A stretch of DNA of 64,000 nt, from assembly GCA_963795385.1 (NCBI GenBank), contig CAWCHK010000002.1:186001-250000 (forward strand). The letters run 5' to 3'. The DNA is from CAVURS01 sp963795385. Lineage in GTDB: Bacteria; Actinomycetota; Actinomycetes; Actinomycetales; CAVURS01. A model generated the notes under the pieces. It was not told where the DNA came from, did no database searches, and saw only the letters and a program-made list of their open reading frames with translations. Below are positions 20,898 through 30,838 of the stretch, piece by piece (position 1 is the first letter of the stretch; each line of letters opens with the position of its first letter). The translations under genes were made by a program, and so were the position numbers.

Positions 20898-21833
20898 ATG
20901 GACCGACCCGCCCCCCAGCCGGCGGGCGAGCACCTGAGCCAACGCGTGGTCCAGGCCCAGTTCGCCTTCCTGGCGGCGGTGTGGGGCTCGAGCTTCCTGT
21001 TCATCAAGGTGGGGCTGCACGGCCTGTCGCCGATCCAGCTGGCGAGCGGGCGGATCTGGCTCGGCGCCCTGACCCTGGTCGTCATCGCCTCGCTCCGCCG
21101 CCGGCCGCTTCCGCGGCACCCGGCGGTCTACGGCCACCTGCTCGTGGTCGGCCTCCTGCTCTGCGTGCTGCCGTTCGTCCTCTTCGCGTACGGCGAGACG
21201 CACATCTCCTCCGGCCTGGCCAGCATCCTCAATGCGACGACGCCCCTCCTGACCATGCTCGTCGCCTCCGCGTTCCTGCCCCAGGAGCGGCCGACACCGG
21301 TCCGGCTGCTCGGCCTGGCGCTCGGGTTCGGCGGCGTCCTGGTCGTGCTGGCGCCGTGGCGCGGAGTGGGCGGGGGGAGCCTGCAGGGTGAGCTGGCCTG
21401 CCTGGGCGCGACGTCCTGCTACGGCTGCGCCTTCGTCTATCTGCGCCGGTTCGTCCTGCCGCTGGGGCTCGACCCGGTGACCGTCGCGCTGATCCAGGTC
21501 GGGCTCGCGGCGACCGTGCTCCTCGTCGCCGCGCCGTTCGGGTCGACCGGCGCCGTCCACCTGACCTGGCCCATCGTCGGGTCCCTCCTCGCCCTGGGCG
21601 TCCTGGGCACGGGCATCGCCTACGTCCTGAACACCAACGTCGTCGCCGGCCTGGGTGCGACCGCCGCCTCGACCGTGACCTACCTGACCCCGGTGGTCGG
21701 CGTGCTGCTCGGCATCGTCGTCCTGCACGAGTCGCTGTCCTGGAACGAGCCGCTGGGCGCCGTCCTGGTCGTCGCCGGGATCGCCGTCGGGCAGCGGCTC
21801 ATCCCCACCCGGCGAGCCGCCCGCGCCGGCTGA
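20898..21833 (+). CDS. EamA-family drug/metabolite transporter
   Basis: 311 residues with ten predicted membrane helices in two EamA repeats. Repeat one begins VQAQFAFLAAVWGSSFLFIKVG; repeat two contains GELACLGATSCYGCAFVYLRR, and the end YLTPVVGVLLGIVVLHESLSW is typical of the second repeat. I take the ATG at 20898 rather than further upstream because the preceding codons are a tandem repeat. Substrate unknown; relatives export amino acids or other small metabolites. The 3' end overlaps the convergent antiporter gene by 35 bases. Confidence 0.85.
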   Translation: MDRPAPQPAGEHLSQRVVQAQFAFLAAVWGSSFLFIKVGLHGLSPIQLASGRIWLGALTLVVIASLRRRPLPRHPAVYGHLLVVGLLLCVLPFVLFAYGETHISSGLASILNATTPLLTMLVASAFLPQERPTPVRLLGLALGFGGVLVVLAPWRGVGGGSLQGELACLGATSCYGCAFVYLRRFVLPLGLDPVTVALIQVGLAATVLLVAAPFGSTGAVHLTWPIVGSLLALGVLGTGIAYVLNTNVVAGLGATAASTVTYLTPVVGVLLGIVVLHESLSWNEPLGAVLVVAGIAVGQRLIPTRRAARAG

Positions 21834-23328
21834 CCGCGCGGATCCGTCGCTCGGCCTGCGTCCGGACCTGCGCCGTCGTGACCACGAGCAGGCTGTCGCC
21901 GTGCCGCAGCACGGTCGACGGTTGCGGCACGAAGCCCGTGCCGTCGCGCACCACCAGCGTCACCTGCGCGCCAGCCGGAAGCCGCAGCTCGAAGACCTCG
22001 ACCCCGTGCAGCCGGGAGTCCTCGCCGACCCTCACCTGCAACACGTCGGCCCCGAGCTCGGCCAGCGGGGACGCCTCGACATCGACGTCCCGCGTGCTGA
22101 CGCCCGACCCCAGCCGCAGCCGCCGCGCCAGCCACGGCAGCGTCGGAGCCTGGACCAGCGTGAAGATCACGACCAGCACGAACACCAGGTCGAAGAGCCA
22201 CCGGATCCCCGGGACCCCCATCGTCACCGGGACCGTGGCCAGCACGACGGGTACGGCGCCGCGCAGCCCGGCCCAGGACAGGAAGGCCTGCTCGCGCCAC
22301 GGCATCCGGAAGCCCACGAGCGAGACGACCACCGAGAGTGGCCGGGCCAGCAGCACCAGGACCACGCCGAGGGCGAGGGCCGGCAGGATCTGGTGCCCGA
22401 GCCGGGCCGGCGACGCGAGCAGGCCGAGCAGGACGAACAGCCCGATCTGGGCCAGCCAGCCGAGCCCCTCGGCGAACCCGCGGGTCGCCGTCCGGTGCGG
22501 CAGCCGGCTGTTGCCGAGCACCAGCCCTGCGACGTACGTCGCGAGGAACCCCGAGCTGTGCAGGACGGCCGCACCGGCGTAGGCCACGACGGCCAGGCTG
22601 ATCACGGCCAGGGAGAACAGGGCCGACGACGGCACCGACAGCCGGCGCAGCGCCCACCCGCCGGCCCAGCCGACGAGCCCCCCGACCCCGGCACCGACCC
22701 CCAGCTCCACGACGGCCAGCACGAGCAGCATCCACCAGGGGTGCGAGGACCCAGGGTGCGCCGCCTGGTCCGACAGCGCGACGACGAGGATCACGACCGG
22801 TGCGTCGTTGAAGCCCGACTCCGCCTCGAGGACGCCGGTCAGCCGGCGCGGCAACGGGACCTTGCGCAGCACCGAGAACACCGCCGCCGCGTCGGTCGAG
22901 GTGAGCACCGCTCCGACCAGGAGGGCGACCGGCCAGGTCACCGTCAGGATCGAGTGCGCAGCAACGCCGACGACACCCACCGAGACGACGACCCCCAGCG
23001 TCGACAGCGCCGCCGCCGGGCCGATCGAGGAGCGGATCGACGACCAGTTGGTCGTCAGGCCGCCCTCGGCCAGGATCACGACGAGGGCGACGTAGCCCAG
23101 CACCTGGGTCAGCTCCGGGTCGTCGAACCGCAGCCCGAGCCCGGCCTCGCCGATCGCGACCCCCAGCCCGAGGTAGAGCAGGAGGGTGGGCAGGCCGGAC
23201 CGGTCGGACAGCCGCACGGCCGCGACGGCGACCAGCAGGACGAGCCCTCCGGCCAGCAGCCACACGTTCAACTGGCTCACGGTGAAGCCCGACTCGGCGG
23301 CCAGCATCGGCAGTGCGATGGCGGACAC
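21799..23328 (-). CDS. Potassium/proton antiporter (CvrA/NhaP2-type, CPA1)
   Basis: A 509-residue cation:proton antiporter. About 12-13 membrane helices are followed by a cytosolic RCK_C/TrkA-C-like domain near residues 390-490 (LGADVLQVRVGEDSRLHGVEV). Ion-exchange residues are visible in ESGFNDAPVVIL, the conserved Asn-Asp pair, and TSTDAAAVFSVLR. The GTG at 23328 has AGGAGG six bases upstream and begins VSAIALPMLAAESGF. It likely exports K+ in exchange for protons, with the C-terminal domain sensing cell state. Transcribed divergently from the acylase gene across a 55-base gap, which must hold both promoters. Confidence 0.9.
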   Translation of the reverse strand: MSAIALPMLAAESGFTVSQLNVWLLAGGLVLLVAVAAVRLSDRSGLPTLLLYLGLGVAIGEAGLGLRFDDPELTQVLGYVALVVILAEGGLTTNWSSIRSSIGPAAALSTLGVVVSVGVVGVAAHSILTVTWPVALLVGAVLTSTDAAAVFSVLRKVPLPRRLTGVLEAESGFNDAPVVILVVALSDQAAHPGSSHPWWMLLVLAVVELGVGAGVGGLVGWAGGWALRRLSVPSSALFSLAVISLAVVAYAGAAVLHSSGFLATYVAGLVLGNSRLPHRTATRGFAEGLGWLAQIGLFVLLGLLASPARLGHQILPALALGVVLVLLARPLSVVVSLVGFRMPWREQAFLSWAGLRGAVPVVLATVPVTMGVPGIRWLFDLVFVLVVIFTLVQAPTLPWLARRLRLGSGVSTRDVDVEASPLAELGADVLQVRVGEDSRLHGVEVFELRLPAGAQVTLVVRDGTGFVPQPSTVLRHGDSLLVVTTAQVRTQAERRIRAVSRRGRLAGWG

Positions 23329-23383
23329 GGCGGGCCTCCTCGGCGTCACATCGTCGGGCAGGTCAGTGGCTTAGTCTCCCAGC

Positions 23384-25939
23384 GTGTCCCGACTTCGCCT
23401 CGCCCGACGTATCTCGTTGGGCGTCGCGGCGGTCGTCGTCGTGGCCCTCGTCGTCGCGCTCCTCTACGTCGTGCTGATGGTGCGGAGGCCGTTCGCGCAG
23501 GTCAGCGGGTCGACCAGGCTGCCCGGGCTGAGCGGCTCGGTCAACGTCCTGCGCGACGACCAGGGAGTGCCGCAGCTCTACGCCGACACCGACGACGACC
23601 TGTTCCGCGCGCAGGGGTACGTCCAGGCGCAGGACCGCTTCTTCCAGATGGACTACCGGCGGCACGTGACGGCCGGTCGGCTCTCCGAGCTGGTCGGTGT
23701 CGACGCCGACGCCCTCGAGGCCGACAAGGTCGTGCGGACCCTGGGCTGGCGCCGGGTCGCGGCCGAGGAGCTGCCGCTGCTCTCACCGGACACCCGGCGC
23801 TACCTGCAGGACTACGCCGACGGCGTCAACGCCTACCTCAAGGGCCGGTCCAACAGCCACGTCAGCCTCGAGTACGTCGTCCTCGGCCAGAAGGTCTCCG
23901 ACTACAAGATCGAGCCCTGGACCCCGCTCGACTCCCTGACCTGGCTCAAGGCGATGGCCTGGGACCTCAAGGAGAACTACGACGAGGAGGCCGCGCGGGC
24001 CGAGCTCGCCGGCAGCGTGCCGGAGCAGCGGATCGATGAGCTCTACCCGACGTACGACCCACGCAAGAACGCCCCGATCCTGTCCGACCAGGACCTGGCG
24101 ACCGCTGGTACGCCGTCGAGCCCGCCGGCGGCCGAGGTCCACCCCGCGGCGTACGTCAAGCCGGAGAAGGCCGCGCTGCGGGCGGCGACGACCGCGCTCC
24201 ACGCCGTGCCGGCGCTCGTCGGCCGAGGCGATGCCGTCGGGTCGAACTCGTGGGTCGTCTCCGGGGCGCACACGACGACCGGGAAACCGTTGCTGGCCAA
24301 CGATCCTCACCTCGGCCCGTCGATCCCGGGCATCTGGTACCAGATGGGTCTGCACTGCCGGCAGGAGTCGCCCGCCTGCCCGTTCGACGTAGCCGGCTTC
24401 ACCTTCGCCGGGCTGCCGGGCGTCGTCATCGGTCACAACGACCGCATCTCGTGGGGCTTCACCAACCTGCCGGCCGATGTCACCGACCTCTACCTCGAGC
24501 GGGTGACCGGCCCGACGTACGAGCGGGACGGGCGGCAGGTGCCGCTGACCAGCCGGCAGGAGGTCATCAAGGTCGCCGGCCACGCCGACGTGACGATCAC
24601 GGTCCGCAGCACCGTGCACGGCCCGATCGTCTCCGACGTGCTGGACGACGCCCGGCTCGCCGGCCGTGGTGCGCTCGTCGAGGGCAAGCGCGACCCCGTG
24701 GCGTACGACGTGTCCCTGGCCTGGACCGCGCTGACCCCTGGCCGTACGGCGGATGCCTTGTTCGCGCTGGACCAGGCACACGACTGGAGCGAGTTCCGGT
24801 CTGCGGCAAAGCTTTTCGACGTCCCAGCTCAGAATCTCATATACGCCGACGTCCAGGGCAACATCGGCTACCAGGCGCCCGGAGCCATCCCGGTCCGGGA
24901 GAGCTCGACGCCCGGAGCGTCCCCCGGTCAGTGGCCGGCCGAGGGCTGGCTCAGCAAGTACGACTGGAAGGGCTACCTGCCGTTCGCGCAGCTGCCGTCG
25001 ACGTACAACCCTCCGGAGGGGTTCATCGTCACGGCCAACCAGGAGGTCGACGACCAGGCCGAGCCGTTCCTCACCGGTGACTGGGACTACGGCTACCGGG
25101 CGCAGCGGATCCGGACCCTGATCGCCAAGGCGGGCAAGGTGAGCCCGGCGATGATGAGCACCTTCCAGCTCGACGACAAGGAGCCGTTCGCGCCGACGCT
25201 GGTGCCGTGGCTGCTGAAGGTCAACCTGCGCAAGGACCCGTTCACGGCGCAGGCCCAGAACCTGTTGAAGAAGTGGGACTTCACGACTGACAAGGACTCG
25301 GCCGCCGCCGCGTTCTACAACGCGGTCTGGAGCAACCTGCTCCGGCTGACCTTCGACGACGAGCTGTCCGGCGACCTGAAGGCCGACGGCGGCGACCGGT
25401 GGTTCACGGTGGTCGGCAACCTGCTGACCGACCCGCGCAACGCCTGGTGGGACGACCGCGGCACGCCGGGCGTCATCGAGGGCCGCGACGAGGTCCTGCG
25501 GGAGGCGCTGGTCGACGCGCGGGCCGAGCTGACCCGCAGCCTGAGCAAGTACCCCTCCAAGTGGCAGTGGGGGCAGCTGCACCAACTCACCCTGAAGCAC
25601 GAGGTGCTCGGCGGCAGCGGCGTTCCCGGCATCGTCCACTCCGCCTTCAACCGCGGGCCGTGGTCGCTGCCCGGCGGCAGCGGGCTGGTGGACGCCACCG
25701 GCTGGGACGCCGCGGAGGGGTACGCCGTCACGACGGTGCCCTCGATGCGGATGGTCGTGAATCTCGGCGACCTCAACGCCTCGACCTGGGTCAACCTCAC
25801 CGGGTCGTCCGGGCACGCGTACAGCAAGCACTACTCCGACCAGACCGACGCCTGGGCCGATGGCAGGACCTACCCCTGGCCGTGGACCCGGACGGCGGTC
25901 AACAAGGCGACGGCCGAGTCCCTGAACCTGCGGCCCTGA
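23384..25939 (+). CDS. Penicillin-acylase-family Ntn hydrolase, membrane anchored
   Basis: 851 residues. A single N-terminal membrane segment (about residues 9-31, ISLGVAAVVVVALVVALLYVV) is followed by an extracellular precursor. The alpha part carries VLRDDQGVPQLYADTDDDLFRAQGYVQAQDRFFQMDYRR, shown here only as its start and end motifs VLRDDQGVP and QAQDRFFQMD. Autocatalytic cleavage is expected before Ser287 in VGSNSWVVSG, which becomes the nucleophile. The beta part has GVVIGHNDRISWGFTN, with the conserved Asn of the oxyanion site. Natural substrates of such enzymes are often acyl-homoserine lactones or N-acyl amides; none can be named here. GTG start at 23384. Neighbours give no pathway clue. 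Confidence 0.9.
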   Translation: MSRLRLARRISLGVAAVVVVALVVALLYVVLMVRRPFAQVSGSTRLPGLSGSVNVLRDDQGVPQLYADTDDDLFRAQGYVQAQDRFFQMDYRRHVTAGRLSELVGVDADALEADKVVRTLGWRRVAAEELPLLSPDTRRYLQDYADGVNAYLKGRSNSHVSLEYVVLGQKVSDYKIEPWTPLDSLTWLKAMAWDLKENYDEEAARAELAGSVPEQRIDELYPTYDPRKNAPILSDQDLATAGTPSSPPAAEVHPAAYVKPEKAALRAATTALHAVPALVGRGDAVGSNSWVVSGAHTTTGKPLLANDPHLGPSIPGIWYQMGLHCRQESPACPFDVAGFTFAGLPGVVIGHNDRISWGFTNLPADVTDLYLERVTGPTYERDGRQVPLTSRQEVIKVAGHADVTITVRSTVHGPIVSDVLDDARLAGRGALVEGKRDPVAYDVSLAWTALTPGRTADALFALDQAHDWSEFRSAAKLFDVPAQNLIYADVQGNIGYQAPGAIPVRESSTPGASPGQWPAEGWLSKYDWKGYLPFAQLPSTYNPPEGFIVTANQEVDDQAEPFLTGDWDYGYRAQRIRTLIAKAGKVSPAMMSTFQLDDKEPFAPTLVPWLLKVNLRKDPFTAQAQNLLKKWDFTTDKDSAAAAFYNAVWSNLLRLTFDDELSGDLKADGGDRWFTVVGNLLTDPRNAWWDDRGTPGVIEGRDEVLREALVDARAELTRSLSKYPSKWQWGQLHQLTLKHEVLGGSGVPGIVHSAFNRGPWSLPGGSGLVDATGWDAAEGYAVTTVPSMRMVVNLGDLNASTWVNLTGSSGHAYSKHYSDQTDAWADGRTYPWPWTRTAVNKATAESLNLRP

Positions 25940-25945
25940 CGAGCC

Positions 25946-26524
25946 TCAGCGGCGGAAGCGGACGACGCCCGAGGGCAGGACGACGGCGTCGACCGGCCGG
26001 TCGTGCGGCTCGGCCGGCAGGGGACTGTCGGTGAGCTCGCCCTCGTGCAGCAGCGCCACGACGAACGCCCCGCGGCCCGCGGCGGCCAGGGCCCGGTCGT
26101 AGCTGCCGCCGCCGTGGCCGAGCCGGACGCCCGAGCGGTCGACCGCCAGCGCGGGCGCCACGACGACGGTGGCGAGTCCCAGTGCGATCCGGCCCATCGG
26201 CGGCCCGGCCGGCTCGGCCAGGCCCGCCCGGACCTGTGACATCCGCCGCGAGCCGTCCTCCATCGCCCAGTCCAGGTCGAGGTCGGGGAGCAGCACGGGC
26301 AGCAGCACCGGGGTGCCCCGCGCGGCCAGGGCGGCGAGCAGTGGCGCCGTGTCCGGTTCACCCATCCGGGCGACGTACGCCGCGACGCACGCGGCGGTCG
26401 CCAGCTCGTGCAGGCCGAGGGCCGCGTCGCACAAGGCCTGTCCTGTCTGCGGGTTCGCGCTCCGGCGGCGCTCGCGGGCCGCCGCGCGGAGGGCGGACTT
26501 GTGCTCGCTCGGTGTGTTGGCCAC
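25946..26524 (-). CDS. 5-formyltetrahydrofolate cyclo-ligase
   Basis: 192 residues. It converts 5-formyl-THF with ATP to 5,10-methenyl-THF. The signature RLGHGGGSYDRALAAAG near residue 135-150 is the folate/ATP loop of the family, and the start HKSALRAAARERRRS matches its usual basic first helix. I chose the GTG at 26524 (VANTPSEHKSAL), just inside the divergent region with the cyclase gene. The 3' end converges with the acylase gene with only six bases between them. In actinobacteria this gene commonly lies next to galU and the molybdenum-cofactor genes, as it nearly does here. Confidence 0.9.
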   Translation of the reverse strand: MANTPSEHKSALRAAARERRRSANPQTGQALCDAALGLHELATAACVAAYVARMGEPDTAPLLAALAARGTPVLLPVLLPDLDLDWAMEDGSRRMSQVRAGLAEPAGPPMGRIALGLATVVVAPALAVDRSGVRLGHGGGSYDRALAAAGRGAFVVALLHEGELTDSPLPAEPHDRPVDAVVLPSGVVRFRR

Positions 26525-26621
26525 GTCACATGCTGACCTATCCGTGACACCATCGGTCCAGCCCTGTGCACACATCGGGGCCCCCGGGCCGATGGCCACG
26601 GCCTGAGAGGAGGGCTCGTCG

Positions 26622-28598
26622 GTGTCTGTCAGGACCAGGCTCGCCGGGATCCTCGCTGCCGTGATGCTCCTTCCGCTGCTCGTCGCGGGCGCCATCGCCG
26701 GCCTGATCGCGCCCCGCCAGCAGGCGCAGGCGACCCGCGACCTGGTCACCCAGGCCGCGACCAGCCTCGGCTCGCTCGAGGCCGAGATCTGCCGCGGGCT
26801 CGGCGACTCCGCGACCGCGCTGGCCCTGGACGTCCGCAGCGGCGACGCGACGGCGGCCGTCACCAAGGCGGCCAAGCGGCGGGCCGACAGCTTCGCCCTC
26901 GTGATCCGCGGCTCGGCCATCGTGGCCAAGGCCGGCATGGCGCCGACCGACACCTCCGGTGCCGAGCCCAGTGCCGCCCGGCTGGCCCAGCTCTCCTGCT
27001 CGCAGGCCCGGGTCCTCCCGGGCGCGCTCCCCGTCGTCGCCGAGACGGTGGGCGTGCCGGCCGTCTCCGGATCCGGGGCGGGAACGACCACGGCCCTGGT
27101 CGGCGTGGTGCTCAACGCGCAGGAGCTCGGCACCCTGCGCGACGGTCTCGGCCTGCGCAACGACGTGCAGCTGGCGGTCAGCTGCCCGGGTGGCGGCAGC
27201 GACTCCACGCTCAAGGGCGCCGACCGGGCCCGGCTGATCGCGGCCGCCAAGAACACCGACGTACGCCACTTCGGGTCCTACATCGTGTCGGTCCAGCCGC
27301 CGGCGGTCGGGGGACAGCCCTGCGCCTTCGCCGCTGCATCGGCCCGCACCGGCCTGGCCAACGTGCAGAACGGCCTGCTGCTGCTCGTGGTCGTCGCCGT
27401 CGCCCTCGGCATCGGCCTGGTCGTGTGGTTGGCCCGCACCATCACCGGGCCGGTCCTGGCGCTGACCGATGCGGCCGAGCGGGTCGCGGCCGGTGACCTG
27501 GCGATCCGGCTGCCGGTCGTCGGGCGCGACGAGCTGGGGCGTCTGTCCGGCTCGTTCAACCGGATGACGGCCGAGCTGGAGAGCCAGCTCAACGCCCTGG
27601 CTCGCAGCCGAGACCTGTTGCGCGAGAACGTCCACCGGCTCGGCGACGCCCTGCAGCGCACCCACGACCTGGACGGCCTGCTGACCACGGTGCTGGCCGC
27701 GGCCGTGGATGCCACGCAGTCGACCCGCGCCACCGCCTGGCTGGTCGAGGGCGGCTCGGTCGTGGCCCGCGTGCCCTACCCCATGACCAAGACCCGCGGG
27801 TCCGTCCCCCGGCTGCCGATCGGCACGTCACTGGCGGGCGCCGTGGCCGAGGACGGCCGCCCGCGGCGTACCGAGATCGGGCACCAGGACGCCAGCACCT
27901 CGCTCGGCGGTGCGGCCATGGCGGCGCCGCTGCGCCGGGGTACGTCGACGGTCGGCGTCCTGCTGGTCGAGCGCGACCCGGGCGCACCCGCGTTCGACGA
28001 CGAGGACGAGGAGACGCTGGTCTCGCTGGCCGGCCCGGCGGGCATCGCCGTCGACAACGTCATGCTGCACCGCGAGGCTCAGCGGCTCTCGGTCACCGAC
28101 CCGCTGACGGGCGCGGGCAACCTGCGGCACATGACGACGACGCTGGCCCGGGAGGTCGAGCGTGCGACCCGGTTCGAGCGACCACTGGCCCTGCTGCTGC
28201 TCGACCTCGACCACTTCAAGCGGGTCAACGACACCTTCGGCCACACGGTCGGCGACGCGGTGCTCCGCGAGCTGGCCCGGCGGCTGCAGGAGTGCGTCCG
28301 CGAGGTCGACACCGTCGCCCGCTACGGCGGCGAGGAGTTCGTGATCATCTGCCCTGAGACCGATGCCGAGGGCGCGGCCAGCCTGGCCGACCGGGTCTGC
28401 GGCACCGTCCGGGAGGACGACTTCATCGTCGGCGAGGACGTCGTCCCGGTGACGGTCTCGGTCGGCGTCGCCTCGCTGCCGATCAACGGGATCGCGAGCG
28501 GCGACCTGGTCCGCTCGGCCGACGACGCGCTGTACGCCGCGAAGCACGCCGGCCGCGACCGGTGGCGCAGCGCGAGCGACCTCCCGGCGACCCGCTGA
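26622..28598 (+). CDS. Membrane-bound diguanylate cyclase with HAMP, GAF and GGDEF domains
   Basis: 658 residues. TM1 (about 7-28) and TM2 (about 248-268) bracket an extracytoplasmic sensor; HAMP follows (AERVAAGDLAIRLPVVGRDELG), then a GAF domain (about 345-485) and a GGDEF domain. The active site is GGEEF at about 568-572 (ARYGGEEFVIICPE), so cyclic-di-GMP synthesis is expected. The inhibitory I-site RxxD lies five residues upstream (REVD), implying product feedback. GTG start at 26622. Transcription is divergent from the cyclo-ligase gene. Its signal is unknown. Confidence 0.92.
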   Translation: MSVRTRLAGILAAVMLLPLLVAGAIAGLIAPRQQAQATRDLVTQAATSLGSLEAEICRGLGDSATALALDVRSGDATAAVTKAAKRRADSFALVIRGSAIVAKAGMAPTDTSGAEPSAARLAQLSCSQARVLPGALPVVAETVGVPAVSGSGAGTTTALVGVVLNAQELGTLRDGLGLRNDVQLAVSCPGGGSDSTLKGADRARLIAAAKNTDVRHFGSYIVSVQPPAVGGQPCAFAAASARTGLANVQNGLLLLVVVAVALGIGLVVWLARTITGPVLALTDAAERVAAGDLAIRLPVVGRDELGRLSGSFNRMTAELESQLNALARSRDLLRENVHRLGDALQRTHDLDGLLTTVLAAAVDATQSTRATAWLVEGGSVVARVPYPMTKTRGSVPRLPIGTSLAGAVAEDGRPRRTEIGHQDASTSLGGAAMAAPLRRGTSTVGVLLVERDPGAPAFDDEDEETLVSLAGPAGIAVDNVMLHREAQRLSVTDPLTGAGNLRHMTTTLAREVERATRFERPLALLLLDLDHFKRVNDTFGHTVGDAVLRELARRLQECVREVDTVARYGGEEFVIICPETDAEGAASLADRVCGTVREDDFIVGEDVVPVTVSVGVASLPINGIASGDLVRSADDALYAAKHAGRDRWRSASDLPATR

Positions 28599-28637
28599 CC
28601 GCGAGCCGCCGTGCTCGCTCCCCGATAGCCTGCGCGC

Positions 28638-29618
28638 ATGAGCGAGCAGCAGGCGGGGGCAGCCGGCGACCAGTCGGCCCACGACGGGTCGGCCCACGAC
28701 GGGCCGGCCGGCGCGGTGACCAAGGCGGTGATCCCGGCGGCCGGCATGGGCACGCGGTTCCTGCCGGCCAGCAAGGCCGTCCCCAAGGAGCTGCTGCCGA
28801 TCGTCGACACCCCGGCGATCGAGTACGTCGTCGCCGAGGCGTCCGCGGTCGGCGCGCGCGACGTGCTGATGATCACCGGCCGCGGCAAGGCGGCCCTCGA
28901 GGAGCACTTCGACCGCAACGCCGAGCTGGAGCGGGCGCTGGAGGCCAAGGGCGACACCGCCCGGCTGGAGCGCGTCCGCCGCTCGACCGACCTGGCCACC
29001 ATCCACTACGTCCGCCAGGGCGACCCCCTGGGCCTGGGTCACGCCGTGCTGTGCGCGGCCGAGCACGTGGGCAACGAGCCGTTCGCGGTGCTGCTCGGCG
29101 ACGACCTGATCGACCCGCGCGACCCGCTGCTCTCGACGATGATCGCGGTCCGAGAACGCTTCGGGGGCAGCGTGATCGCGTTGATGGAGGTGCCGCCGGA
29201 GCAGATCGACCTGTACGGCTGCGCCGCCGTCCTGCCGATCGACGGTGAGGACGACGTCGTCCTGGTCTCCGGGCTGGTGGAGAAGCCGCCGGTCGACGAG
29301 GCACCGAGCAACCTGGCCGTCATCGGGCGGTACCTCCTCGACCCGTCGGTCTTCGACGTCCTGCGTCAGACGGAGCCCGGCCGGGGCGGCGAGATCCAGC
29401 TGACCGACGCGCTTCAGCACCTCGCCGTGTCGAAGGCGGCCGGCGCCGGGGTGCGCGGCGTGATCTTCCGCGGCCGTCGCTACGACACCGGGGACCGGCT
29501 GGAGTACCTCAAGGCCGTCGTGCGGCTGGCCAGCGAGCACGACGAGCTGGGCGACGACTTCCGCTCGTGGCTGGGCGAGTTCACCGGCCGGCCGGTGCAG
29601 CCGGAGGCCACCGGGTGA
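28638..29618 (+). CDS. galU: UTP-glucose-1-phosphate uridylyltransferase
   Basis: 326 residues; makes UDP-glucose for cell-wall polymers and glycolipids. The nucleotide-binding signature KAVIPAAGMGTRFLPASKAVPKELLP (read in pieces: IPAAGMGTRFLP and KAVPKELLPIVD) is intact, as are VLLGDDLI and SGLVEKP. The N-terminus carries about 28 extra residues, including a short DQSAHDGSAHDGPA repeat, ahead of the fold. The ATG at 28638 is the first start; the last bases overlap moeA by four. Its position ahead of moeA-moaC-mog-rimJ-sepX is a conserved actinobacterial order. Confidence 0.93.
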   Translation: MSEQQAGAAGDQSAHDGSAHDGPAGAVTKAVIPAAGMGTRFLPASKAVPKELLPIVDTPAIEYVVAEASAVGARDVLMITGRGKAALEEHFDRNAELERALEAKGDTARLERVRRSTDLATIHYVRQGDPLGLGHAVLCAAEHVGNEPFAVLLGDDLIDPRDPLLSTMIAVRERFGGSVIALMEVPPEQIDLYGCAAVLPIDGEDDVVLVSGLVEKPPVDEAPSNLAVIGRYLLDPSVFDVLRQTEPGRGGEIQLTDALQHLAVSKAAGAGVRGVIFRGRRYDTGDRLEYLKAVVRLASEHDELGDDFRSWLGEFTGRPVQPEATG

Positions 29619-30838
29619 TCTCGGTCGAGGAGCACGTACGCCGGATCCTCGACACGGTGCGGGCGCTGCCGACAGCCGACGTACCGGTCGAGCAGGCCCA
29701 GGACTGCGTCCTCGCGGAGGACATCATCAGCCCGCTGGACCTCCCGGGCTTCGACAACTCCGCGATGGACGGCTACGCGGTCAAGGTCGCGGATCTCGTT
29801 GGTGCGACTGAGGACTCGCCCGTGACGCTGCCCGTCGTCGGCGACATCGCGGCCGGCAGCACCGACCGCGCCCGGCTCGTCGCGGGGCAGACGGTGCGGA
29901 TCATGACGGGGGCGCCGATCCCGGACGGCGCCGAGGCGGTCATCCCGGTCGAGCAGACGGACCACGGCGTGGTGCGGGTGCAGCTGAGGTCGGAGGTGAA
30001 GGCCGGGCAGCATGTGCGGCCGGTGGGCGGGGACGTCCACCGCGGCGACCTGGTGCTCGAGGCGGGTGGCGTCATCGGACCGGCGCAGGTCGCCCTCCTG
30101 TTCGCGGTCGGTCGGCGCCGGGTCCGGGTCCAGCCGAAGCCTCGGGTCGCGGTGCTGTCGACCGGCAGCGAGCTGGTCCAGGGCCGGCTGCCGGGGTTCG
30201 GCGAGGTGATCGACAGCAACGGGCCGATGCTGACCGCCTGCGCGCTGGACGCGGGCGCGGTGGTCTACCGGGTCGGCGTCGTCCCGGACGACCCGCACAC
30301 CCTGATGGAGACGCTGGAGGACCAGCTGGTCCGGGCCGACGCGGTGATCACCAGCGGCGGGGTCAGCGCCGGCGCGTACGACACCGTCAAGGAGGTCCTG
30401 TCGCGGCTCGGCACGGTGCAGTTCGACCGGGTCGCCATGCAGCCCGGCATGCCGCAGGGCTTCGGCACCGTCGGCGAGACGCCGACCCCGATCTTCACGC
30501 TGCCGGGCAACCCGGTGAGCTCCTTCGTGTCGTTCGAGGTCTTCGTCCGCCCGGCACTGCGCAAGATGGCCGGGCACGCCGGGCTGTTCCGCCGCTCGGA
30601 GCACGCGATCGCGACGCAGGGCTGGAAGGCGCCGGCCGGCAAGGTGCAGTTCGCCCGCGGGGTCATCGGTGTCGACGGCGAGGGCCGCCGGACCGTGCAC
30701 CTGGCCGGGGCGCAGGGATCGCACGTGCTCGGCGGGCTGGCCCAGGCCAACTGCCTGGCCGTCGTCCCGGAGGACGTCACCGAGGTCCGCGAGGGTGACC
30801 TGCTGCGCTGCATCCTGCTCGAGCGGGGGCGGCGATGA
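29615..30838 (+). CDS. moeA: Molybdopterin molybdenumtransferase
   Basis: 407 residues. MoeA inserts molybdate into adenylylated molybdopterin. Domain signatures in order: VLAEDIISPLDLPGFDNSAMDGYA, MTGAPIPDGAEAVIPVEQ, VAVLSTGSELV with the MoCF-binding fold, TSGGVSAGAYD, and FTLPGNPVSSFVSFEVFV. The GTG start at 29615 overlaps the galU stop (GTGA), and the end overlaps moaC (ATGA), so the genes are translationally coupled. Works with MoaC and MogA encoded just downstream. Confidence 0.93.
   Translation: MISVEEHVRRILDTVRALPTADVPVEQAQDCVLAEDIISPLDLPGFDNSAMDGYAVKVADLVGATEDSPVTLPVVGDIAAGSTDRARLVAGQTVRIMTGAPIPDGAEAVIPVEQTDHGVVRVQLRSEVKAGQHVRPVGGDVHRGDLVLEAGGVIGPAQVALLFAVGRRRVRVQPKPRVAVLSTGSELVQGRLPGFGEVIDSNGPMLTACALDAGAVVYRVGVVPDDPHTLMETLEDQLVRADAVITSGGVSAGAYDTVKEVLSRLGTVQFDRVAMQPGMPQGFGTVGETPTPIFTLPGNPVSSFVSFEVFVRPALRKMAGHAGLFRRSEHAIATQGWKAPAGKVQFARGVIGVDGEGRRTVHLAGAQGSHVLGGLAQANCLAVVPEDVTEVREGDLLRCILLERGRR

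Noticed and set aside
25946..27256. 436-residue version of the formyl-THF cyclo-ligase
   Set aside because: The extension is antisense to the diguanylate cyclase gene; the enzyme's normal length is reached from GTG 26524.
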